From DAOMFM01 sp035429825 (GTDB taxonomy: Bacteria > Acidobacteriota > Blastocatellia > UBA7656 > JADIYM01), in contig JBGAKX010000095.1 in NCBI GenBank assembly GCA_044224215.1, positions 1 through 16,886 on the forward strand: a stretch of 16,886 nucleotides of DNA, read 5' to 3'. The position numbers and the translations under genes were made by a program. The notes under the pieces are model-generated. The model saw nothing but the letters and a program-made list of their open reading frames with translations, was not told the origin of the DNA and did no database searches. Numbering within the stretch: position 1 is the first letter of the stretch; each line of letters starts with the position of its first letter. Below, one piece after another: positions 7,222 to 15,800 of this stretch.

Positions 7222-10200
7222 CTACGACTCTGCGCCTGCCGCCGTCGTTCGCCCCAGTGTCTTCGCGATCCCGCGTTCGATCGCATCGACGAGATAAGGC
7301 CGCAATGTCTCGGGGGCGATGATCCGGTCGAGCGATCCCACGCGCAGCGCCCGCTGGACACTGTGGATGGCGTCGAATTCTTCCGCAACCTGACCGAGCT
7401 TCTCGGAGTGGACCACCTCGTACAACTCCGCCAGCTGGGCACGCCCCGCAGTCGCGCCTGCCTGACCTGAAGCTTCAAGCGCGCGCTCGAGCTCCTGGAC
7501 CCGCGGATCGTCGTGTGTCCGTCCGTCTACCTCGCGCGCGAACACGACCGCCGCCGCTGGCGAGCCTCCGATGACCGACGCGTACGTTCCTTCGAGCGCC
7601 ACCGCCTCGAAGTTCTCGTTCAACGTTCGCGAGAAGACTACGAACGCGCCGCCGTGATACCTGGACACCACGCAGAAGATGATCGGCCCGTCGAAGTTCA
7701 CGACCGCACGGCCGATCTCGGCGCCGTATTCCAGCTGCCATTTCCTGAGCGATTCCGGCGACCCGTCGAAACCCGACAGATTCGCGAGAATGACCACCGG
7801 CCGATTTCCGCTGGCCGCGTTCAACGCGCGGGCGATCTTCCTCGATGCCTGCGGGAACAACGTGCCCGACGTCCAGCTCTCCGGTCCGTCCGCAGGTACG
7901 ATCCCGAGCCGCTTGATCTGGTGCGACTCGAACCCGATCATGCAGACCGGGTAGCCGCCAACGTGGGCGTCCCAGATGATCGCGTTCTCGGCATCGCGCA
8001 TGCTCACCCAGCGCTCGAGCGGCGCATAGTCGGCATCGGCCGCGGCCTGCATCACCCTGCGAATCTCGAACGGCTTCTTGCGGCCCGGATTCGTGATATC
8101 CGAGAACACGTCGCCGACCTTCGCAAACTCGGAGCCGCCGTGCGGGAAATCGCGAACGTCGCGCGCGATCGCGTCCTTTGTGGGCACGCGCCGGGGGAAA
8201 CGCTCGCCGGGCGCCACGTACGTGTGTTCGTAGTGCCGGAAGAGGATGTGCGTTGCTTCGGCAAGATCGCGTGCCCAGTACTGGGCCTGGCCGTTCGGGC
8301 CCATCACATGTTCGTACCCGCCGATGCCAAAGTTGTCCGCGGCCGACACGCTGCCCGAGAAATCGAGCGCGCGCTTGCCGGTCAGCACCATCGCGCCCTC
8401 CGGTGTCATGACGAGGATGCCTCGCGTGTGCATCAGCATCGTCGCCTCGGCGTTCCAGTACGGTTGCGCACCGACGTTGATCCCGTTGACGACGAGGTTC
8501 ACTTCTCCACCCTCCTGCGTGAAGTCGATCAGACGCCTGAGCACGCGCGCGATCCAGTCCATGTTCTCGGTGCCGCTTTCCATCGAGATCTTGGCGCCCG
8601 CCGACACCGGGAACCACTCGAGCGGCACGCGCATTTGCTCTGCCAGATCGATACCCGTCATGATCCGGCGGCATTCCGCCTCTGCGAGCGAGCCCATCTC
8701 GCGGCTCGGATCTCCGAGCAGCAGCACGCGTGTCATTCCCTCGGGATACGCAGCCGTGAAGTTGCGGATGACGCCGACGATGATGTTCGCCTTGTTCTGG
8801 CCATACGGCCGGTCAACCGGCTGCAGCGCATTCGCGTCGTCGAGATCGTATTCGACGAAATCGCCGTGCGGAAAGTCCGACTGCGTGCCGGTTCGCGCAG
8901 GCGTCAGCATCTTGATGATCTCGTACGGATAGGTCATCCCCATCCGTCTGAGCCGGAGCACCTTGAGCTCATACGCATTCAGCGGCTTGAGCGGCTCGGT
9001 CGGCGGATCCTCGTACGTGATCTTCAGGTCGTGGAGGCCATGGCGCGCAATGTGGATGACGGTCTCGCGGCCATCAGCCGCGCCGGGCGGGACCATTCGG
9101 CATCGAATAGCGATCTCGTCGATCCCGATCCCCTCGGCTGCGGGAGCGAGCTTGTGCGCGACGCCGGCAATCTCGTCGGGCTCGAGGTCGAGGCGCGGCC
9201 AGACGTAGAGCACGACGCGATTCCAGTGCAGCCGTTCCCGCGGCTTTCGCTGGGACTGCGTGCGGCGAATCGCGGCGAGCGCCTCGAGCAGCATCCGCTC
9301 GAGGTGAGGCAGCTCGACGGCGCGCCCCGCCGCATCGCGCACGATCGTCATGGCCCGAACCTCGGCCACGGCAAAGAGTCGCTCGTCCTTCGGATTCTCC
9401 TTTGCGATGCCGTGATACACGTAGACGTCCTGTGGTGACGGGAGCCGCGTGATCGCGAAATTCGACAGACGCCAGAAGTTCATCCGCTTGGCCATCATCG
9501 GATGCACGCCGCGGTACAGCGCGTCTTCCTGGTAGCCCGATTCGCCTGGTCGGTATGTGAAGTTCTGTATGCCCGACATTCCGCGGCCACTGTCGGGACC
9601 TGCAATCGCAACCGCAACGTGCCGGATCGGCCGCTCAAATCCGGCGCGATCGAGCCGTCCGCGCACGTCGTCGCACGCGGCATCCGCCGCGCCAAGCGGC
9701 CCGGGCCGCCAGAGGTACAGATCGAGAATGACGTCCTCGCTCGCGGGAATACTCTGCACGACGGACGCGATCGACTGCAGTGTCGTGTCGAGCTCATCGA
9801 ATGTCGAGAAGACTGCAAACGGATGAATGCGAGCGCCGTCCAGCACATAGCTCGCAGTCGCGTAGCTGCGACCGTTCGCCTCGCCGCACGTGATCAGCCC
9901 GACGTCGCGAATCCGGTAGTACCGCCCGACCAAGACCTCCAGCATCGCCTCGCGCAGCTCGCTCGAGGCTGCCGGGAACCGACCCAGGAACATTGCGAAC
10001 AGCGGCTCGGGGCAGTCGACGAGCGCCTGCACGAGCTCGGCGCGATTCGCGCGGTGCGGATCTTCGGCGAGGTCCGCGAGATCGCATTCGGCACGGTCGT
10101 AGATCTCCTGCTGTGCGCTGTCGTAGAGACGGCGGTCAAAGCAGACATATCGAACTTCGCGGGCAAGGTCGCTCAGAAGCGGCGAGAGCCCCTGTGTCAC

Positions 10201-12807
10201 GGCGATCAGTCGATCGAGCAGCGCACGAGGCCGGCCGGCCGTCGCGCCCGGTTCCTCGTCCTCGCGATGGAGACACGACCTCAGCAGGCTCGAAATCGGC
10301 TCGATCTGATGATCGACGCGCTCGTGTGCCTTGAACAGCCAGAACATTGCATCGCGCAGGTCGCCCGTCTGGTCGATATCGGCGATACCGTAGTGGGACA
10401 GCGCCTTTCGCAGGTTTCGGACGAACTCGTCCGGAAGCGCCTTGTCCTCGGTGCTGAGCGTGCGCAGGTACGTCAGCAGATACTGTTCGCTCATCAGCAG
10501 ATCGCCGCCATCCGTGTTGCCGAGCGCGGGTTGATGCGAGAAGAGGGCGCAGTTGTCGACGAATGTCTCGAGGACCTCGTCCTCGAGCGCGAGCAGGGAA
10601 GCGAACTCGCCATCTCGCTCAGTTGCACGCAGTGCGAGCGCGCGAGCAATGCGCTTCGATTCGGCCGGATCGACATCGTAGCCGAGCAACAGCGACTTGA
10701 GCTCGGCGAGCGTTCGCTGGCGATCGCCCGCGCCGTCCGGCGGCGCGGCATCGCCTGCGAGCTCGGGCTCGAATCGAACCACGTCGCCCGGGCGATCGGC
10801 TGCCTCATCGGCCGCCGGATCGATCTGAACGAGCGGATCGCCCGTGTTCACCTGAACATTGCTGAGTGCGCACAGTTTCTGAACCACGCCCGCAAGCGGG
10901 GCGCGCACGCGCACCTCCATCTTCATCGCCTCGAGCGTGACAAGCACGTCGCCGGCTGACACCGTATCGCCCACCGCAACCGAGTACCCAACGACGACCG
11001 CGGGTGCGGGCGCGCGCACGACGCCCTGGTCGTCGCGCGAGATGCGATGCGACACTCCGTCGACCTCGACGAGGTATCCCGCACCCTGGCGCGAGCACAG
11101 CACGCGATGCCCCCTCCCCCAGTAGGTGACACGACGCTCGACGTCGCTTACGGACGTAACCGCAACGTCGATCCTGTTCTTTCCCGTGTCCACGCGATAC
11201 GCGTCGGGACCGGTCTTGAAGACTCCGATCGGATAGGAATTTCCGCCATACCGTAATTCGGACACGCGTCCCACGTCGTGGCGGACCTCCGCGCGCCCTC
11301 GCGCCGCAAACTCGTAGAAGTGCGCCTGTTCGAGCGCAAGTTCGTCCTCGTAGACGAGGATTGCCGCCTGCACGAGCGCAACGGCGGCGAACGGACGTGT
11401 CGTTGCCCTGCCGTCGGCGGCGTGCGAGTCGAGCCATCCCACGGTGACGTTACCCGCACGCACGTCGGGCTGATCGAGCAGTTCGAGCAGAAAGGCCTTG
11501 TTGGTCGTTCCGTTCTCGACGACGACGGACGTCTCGCGGAGCGCACGGCCAAGCCGTGACAGCGCCTCGTCGCGCGTTGCGCCGTATGCAATCAGCTTGG
11601 CGACCATCGAATCGAACTCGGGCGCAATCACGTCGCCCGTCTCGACGCCGGTGTCGACGCGGATGCCGGGACCTGTCGGTTCGCGGAACAGCACGATGCG
11701 GCCGGGCGAGGGTGTGAATTCGTTGTCGGGATCTTCGGCGTTGAGGCGAACTTCGATCGCGTGTCCGTGGGCGGCCGGCGGCTCGCCTTCGAGACGTCCG
11801 CCGCGCGCGACGTGCAGCTGCAACTTGACGAGATCGAGACCCGTGGTCATCTCCGTAACCGGATGCTCGACCTGCAGCCTCGTGTTGACCTCGAGAAAGA
11901 AATAGCGACCCGTTGCAGGGTCGTAGAGAAACTCAACCGTGCCCGCGTTCGTGTAGCCGGCGTGAAGCGCCAACCGAACCGCCGCGGCCTTTATCTCGCG
12001 CTCCATCTCGTCCGAAAGCGCGACTGAGCGGGACTCTTCGATAACCTTCTGATGCCTACGCTGGAGTGAACAGTCCCTCAGGCCGACGGCCCAGGCCGTT
12101 CCGTGTCGGTCTGCCATGATCTGCACTTCGACGTGCCGGGCGTCGGGCAGGAGCTCCTCGAGAAAAACAGTCGAATCGGCAAACGCCTTGAGGGCCTCCG
12201 ACTGCGCGCTTGCAAACGCTTCCTCGAGCTCCTTGCTGGACTTGACGCGCCGGATGCCCCGGCCGCCGCCCCCCGCGGAGGCCTTGAGCATCAGTGGAAA
12301 TCCGAGCTGCTCGGCGTGTGCGAGCGCCGCCGCGGCTGTCTCCGCCGGACCGCCATTCCACGCCGGGACGGGAACGCCGACCTCCTCCGCAAGCCGCTTG
12401 GCCGACACCTTGTCTCCGAGCCGGCGAATCGTGTCGCCATCGGGCCCAACGAACACGACGCCGGCACGGTCGCAGAGGTCCGCAAAGTCGGCCTGCTCGG
12501 CGACGAAGCCCCACCCGACCCACGCCGCGTCGACTCGCGCTTCTTCAAACGCCTGTTCGATGCGCGCATAGTCGAAATACCTGCTCTTCCTGTGACCGTC
12601 GCGCGGATCGACGAACATCGCCGAGCCGAGACAGACGGACTCGTCGGCTTCGCGTACGTACATCGAATGGCGGTCGGGCTCGGTATAGAGCGCGATCGTG
12701 CGGATCGACAGTCCGTGCATCAGGTTGAACTCGCGCACCGCATGGATCAGCCGCATTGCGGCCTCCCCACGATTGACGATGGCAAGTCTCTTAAAGTCGC
12801 GCAGCAT
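7222..12807 (-). CDS. Single-chain acyl-CoA (acetyl-CoA) carboxylase: biotin carboxylase, biotin carrier, central region, carboxyltransferase
   Basis: The enzyme would carboxylate acetyl-CoA (or another acyl-CoA) to the malonyl type using biotin, ATP and bicarbonate. It has 1861 residues from ATG 12807, chosen because GGAGGA at 12811-12816 lies just ahead; an ATG at 12825 would add six residues. Residues about 5-455 are biotin carboxylase, with the ATP-grasp loop KASAGGGGRGI (175-185), QRRHQKVIEE (249-258) and the signature EVNTRLQVEHPV (306-317). The biotin carrier domain is at about 595-663, with Lys629 in EAMKME. Residues about 665-1270 resemble the central region of eukaryotic acetyl-CoA carboxylase (MLEVLVGRYYRI, AVFSTFDELD, MNFWRLSNFAITRLPS). 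About 1277-1824 is carboxyltransferase, with SAGAKISMESG, LTGKRALDFSGSVSAADN and ANLSGFDGSPESLRKW. It follows the synthase gene by 81 bases and should feed it extender units. The substrate acyl chain is not readable from sequence. Confidence 0.92.
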   Translation of the reverse strand: MLRDFKRLAIVNRGEAAMRLIHAVREFNLMHGLSIRTIALYTEPDRHSMYVREADESVCLGSAMFVDPRDGHRKSRYFDYARIEQAFEEARVDAAWVGWGFVAEQADFADLCDRAGVVFVGPDGDTIRRLGDKVSAKRLAEEVGVPVPAWNGGPAETAAAALAHAEQLGFPLMLKASAGGGGRGIRRVKSSKELEEAFASAQSEALKAFADSTVFLEELLPDARHVEVQIMADRHGTAWAVGLRDCSLQRRHQKVIEESRSVALSDEMEREIKAAAVRLALHAGYTNAGTVEFLYDPATGRYFFLEVNTRLQVEHPVTEMTTGLDLVKLQLHVARGGRLEGEPPAAHGHAIEVRLNAEDPDNEFTPSPGRIVLFREPTGPGIRVDTGVETGDVIAPEFDSMVAKLIAYGATRDEALSRLGRALRETSVVVENGTTNKAFLLELLDQPDVRAGNVTVGWLDSHAADGRATTRPFAAVALVQAAILVYEDELALEQAHFYEFAARGRAEVRHDVGRVSELRYGGNSYPIGVFKTGPDAYRVDTGKNRIDVAVTSVSDVERRVTYWGRGHRVLCSRQGAGYLVEVDGVSHRISRDDQGVVRAPAPAVVVGYSVAVGDTVSAGDVLVTLEAMKMEVRVRAPLAGVVQKLCALSNVQVNTGDPLVQIDPAADEAADRPGDVVRFEPELAGDAAPPDGAGDRQRTLAELKSLLLGYDVDPAESKRIARALALRATERDGEFASLLALEDEVLETFVDNCALFSHQPALGNTDGGDLLMSEQYLLTYLRTLSTEDKALPDEFVRNLRKALSHYGIADIDQTGDLRDAMFWLFKAHERVDHQIEPISSLLRSCLHREDEEPGATAGRPRALLDRLIAVTQGLSPLLSDLAREVRYVCFDRRLYDSAQQEIYDRAECDLADLAEDPHRANRAELVQALVDCPEPLFAMFLGRFPAASSELREAMLEVLVGRYYRIRDVGLITCGEANGRSYATASYVLDGARIHPFAVFSTFDELDTTLQSIASVVQSIPASEDVILDLYLWRPGPLGAADAACDDVRGRLDRAGFERPIRHVAVAIAGPDSGRGMSGIQNFTYRPGESGYQEDALYRGVHPMMAKRMNFWRLSNFAITRLPSPQDVYVYHGIAKENPKDERLFAVAEVRAMTIVRDAAGRAVELPHLERMLLEALAAIRRTQSQRKPRERLHWNRVVLYVWPRLDLEPDEIAGVAHKLAPAAEGIGIDEIAIRCRMVPPGAADGRETVIHIARHGLHDLKITYEDPPTEPLKPLNAYELKVLRLRRMGMTYPYEIIKMLTPARTGTQSDFPHGDFVEYDLDDANALQPVDRPYGQNKANIIVGVIRNFTAAYPEGMTRVLLLGDPSREMGSLAEAECRRIMTGIDLAEQMRVPLEWFPVSAGAKISMESGTENMDWIARVLRRLIDFTQEGGEVNLVVNGINVGAQPYWNAEATMLMHTRGILVMTPEGAMVLTGKRALDFSGSVSAADNFGIGGYEHVMGPNGQAQYWARDLAEATHILFRHYEHTYVAPGERFPRRVPTKDAIARDVRDFPHGGSEFAKVGDVFSDITNPGRKKPFEIRRVMQAAADADYAPLERWVSMRDAENAIIWDAHVGGYPVCMIGFESHQIKRLGIVPADGPESWTSGTLFPQASRKIARALNAASGNRPVVILANLSGFDGSPESLRKWQLEYGAEIGRAVVNFDGPIIFCVVSRYHGGAFVVFSRTLNENFEAVALEGTYASVIGGSPAAAVVFAREVDGRTHDDPRVQELERALEASGQAGATAGRAQLAELYEVVHSEKLGQVAEEFDAIHSVQRALRVGSLDRIIAPETLRPYLVDAIERGIAKTLGRTTAAGAES

Positions 12808-12840
12808 GATTCCTCCGGCCGGCATTCAGTGTTCGATCAT

Positions 12841-12873
12841 CGCGATCCACGGCGCACGGCAACCTGGATCGCG
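12841..12873. repeat. 9-bp inverted repeat between synthase and carboxylase genes
   Basis: CGCGATCCA at 12841-12849 pairs exactly with TGGATCGCG at 12865-12873, with a 15-base loop. It lies in the 81-base gap between the synthase stop (12889) and the carboxylase start (12807). It could be an RNA processing or attenuation hairpin that sets the ratio of the two proteins. No T run follows on the transcribed strand. Confidence 0.35.
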
Positions 12874-12888
12874 CAGGCGGCCTGTCGA

Positions 12889-15800
12889 CTACACGGTTGT
12901 CGCGCGCTCCATGACGACCGAGAGCGGCTTTGCAAGATCGACGGGTATGTCGCCCAGAGCGATGGTCCGATATCCACCGACTCGCATGATGGCGACGCCT
13001 CGTTCATCCACGACGGTCGCATCGTACGTCCTGGAACCGGCGTTGGGCGCGATCACGGCATACAACCGGCCCGTTGCGTCGGCATGATCAAAGAGCGATA
13101 TCGACTCGATGTGATTCGGAAGCCCCATGGATCCGGATGTGCCGATCTCGTGGATTCCCGCAGCCTGGAAACAGAGCTCGATCAGCCGTGGAGCCACGGC
13201 GAGCTCCGTCTCGGCCGGGACGTGGTCGTTCGGCAGCTGATCGGAATACAGGCCGTACACCGTGTCGCCGCCTCGCCAGGCGGAGTCGAGCACCTGGTAG
13301 GCCGGGCCGTGGAAGTAGATCTTGTAGATGTCCTCGGCCGACGCGCGCGCCCCCTCGGGGAGCCCTGGCGCATCGATCGCGTGCGTCGGCAACGCGCGGG
13401 TCATCCGCACGCGCGCCGTGAAGTGCGTTGTCTGCTGCGGGTCTGCCTGGCCAGGAAGCGATCGTCGCCCGACCAGCGCGCACGTCGCCAACAGGTCGCT
13501 GCCGTCGAAGATCACGTTCGCACGAAGCTCCAGCGTCCGCGGCTCGTTCCGGTAGAACTTGAAGGGTGCGAGGAATTGGACGTCCTCGATCGACCCCACC
13601 TGCCACCCAGGCACGAGCAGACGTGAGAGCTCGGCGAATGCTTCGAGTCCCATCACTCCGGGAAGCACCGGCGTGCCGTCGATCTGGTGGTCGTAGAGAA
13701 ACGGCTGCTCGGCCGGATTGAGTGTCGTTTGAACGACCAGTCCGCCGTAGAGCCCCATGGACGCGATGCGTCCGAGCATTGGCCCGTGGATGTTTGCCGC
13801 TGCAACTTCCGGATCGATGCCGCCGGTCTCGTGAAACTCGGCGAGCATCGCGCCAAGGCGTCCTGCGACGACCACCTCGCCGCGGCCGTTGCCTTGGGTG
13901 AGCTCGCGCCGAATGAACGGGACGCCTACGGCGGGGTCGAGCATGTCGATTCCCGCCCTCGCCATGATCGTCGGGATCGAGCCCCTCGACGCCATGCCAA
14001 TCTTGTCCCACGCGGTCCAGTCGATCACGAGTCCGCGTGTCGCGGGCCTCGTGGTTCTGAAGCTCGACGTGGTCTTGCACAGGAGGTCGTTCGCCGCGCT
14101 GTAGTCGGTCTGACCGGCATTGCCGAAACGGCCGGCGATCGAGCTGAACGACACGGTCGCACCGACAGGCATGTCGCCGATCGCGTGCAGCAGGTTGAAC
14201 CAGCCGTCGCTCTTCACGTCAAAGACGAGATCGTACTCGGCGGCGTCCTTGTCGGTGAGTCGCTTGCTGATCTCGAGTCCGGCCGCGTGGAGCAACACGT
14301 CGATGCGGCCGTGCCGTTCGCGCACCGTGTCGATCGTCCGTTGCACGGCGTCGGCGTCGAGAAGGTTGACGCTCGCGTAGTGCGCGACGCCGCCCGCTGC
14401 CTCGACTGCGCGAATTGCCGAGAGTGCGGCATGCTCGCGCTCGAGCCGTGCGATGTCGCGCTCAACCATCGCCGGTGTGACGCGCTCGCCGGTCGCCTTT
14501 CGCCGCTCAAAGATGTCGTGCCGCAAACCGTCCCTGTCCGTCTCGAACTTCCGAATGTCCGGATCGTCCGCATCGGGCTCGGGAACAAGGTCGAGCAGGT
14601 AGAACGTGCCGCCCGAGTGGCTGGCCAGGTCCGCCGTGATCGCCGAGACGATGCTGCCTGCAGCGCCGCTGACGACGAACACGGAGTCCTTTCCGAGGAT
14701 CATCGCGTCGCTGGGGTCGAGCTCGGATTCGGCAAGTCCGACCGTCCAGCGCAGTCCGTCCGCGTATCCGATCTCGACCGCGCCCGGGTCACGCAATGTC
14801 TCGCCGATAAGGAACGTCGCAATCTCGTCCGCGTCGCGATCGATGGCAAAGTCGACGGCCTTGACCGTTGCGTCCGGGCGCTCGCGCTTGTAGCTCTTGG
14901 TGAACCCCGTGGCCGCACCGCCAAGCGGCGCCGTTGCGCCCTCGGCCGAATAACCGTGCCTGCCGCCCATGCGCGTCCCCGATACGAGGAAGGATTCGCG
15001 CGGCGCGATCTGGTCGTAGAGTGCGCGCATTGTCGACGCGAGCAGCTTGACGCGCACGCGCAGCGCCTCGCGCCACTGAGCGAGGTCCATCAGTGCGATC
15101 GAGCCTTCGTCGTCGAGCGGCGAAAGCCAGTAGACGCCGTGAATGGGGCCATCGGCGAGCCACGACGCGATTCGCGTTTCGAGCTCTGCCGCTTCCGGCC
15201 TGCCGGTGACGACGAGCGCCTCGGCGCCAAGCGATGTGATCTTCTCGACGAGCGTCGTTGCGACGCCACCCTCGTCGGGCATCACCAGGATCCGCGTTCC
15301 AGGAGCAATGGCGACGCCCGTCCCGACGCAAAGGTCGAGCGGCGGTCGCAGTTCCGAAGTTGGAATTCGTCGCGGAATCTGCGAGGTCTCCTCGGATTCC
15401 GACGGCGACGTGGTCTCGTCTGTGTGCACAACCTGCGACGTCGTGCCGGCGTGCGTGTCCGGAATTCTGTCCTTCACGAACTGAATCACGTGACCGAGGG
15501 TCGGGAAGTCGCGCAACTTGAGGTTCTCGTCGCGCGGAATTCCGTACGCCGTCCGAGCGGCGGCAAAGATCTCGGCCTGTTTGACCGTGTCGATTCCGAG
15601 GTCCGCCTCGAGGTCGAGATCGAGCGCGAGCATGTCCTCGGGATAGCCTGTCTTCTCGGCGACCAGTGCAAGGACACGCGATCGTACGGCGTCGTCACCG
15701 GCGGCCGGCGCCGCTTCGACCGGCGTCGCAGCGGGAGCGGGCGGGGCGGGGCTCGCCTTGAGATCGGGACGCCGGTCGTACACGAACTGAATCGCGTGCG

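Noticed and set aside
7513..9438. Long + strand open frame (641 codons) opposite the carboxylase gene
   Set aside because: The - strand carries conserved carboxyltransferase and central-region motifs; the opposite translation has no recognisable fold and no ribosome binding site.
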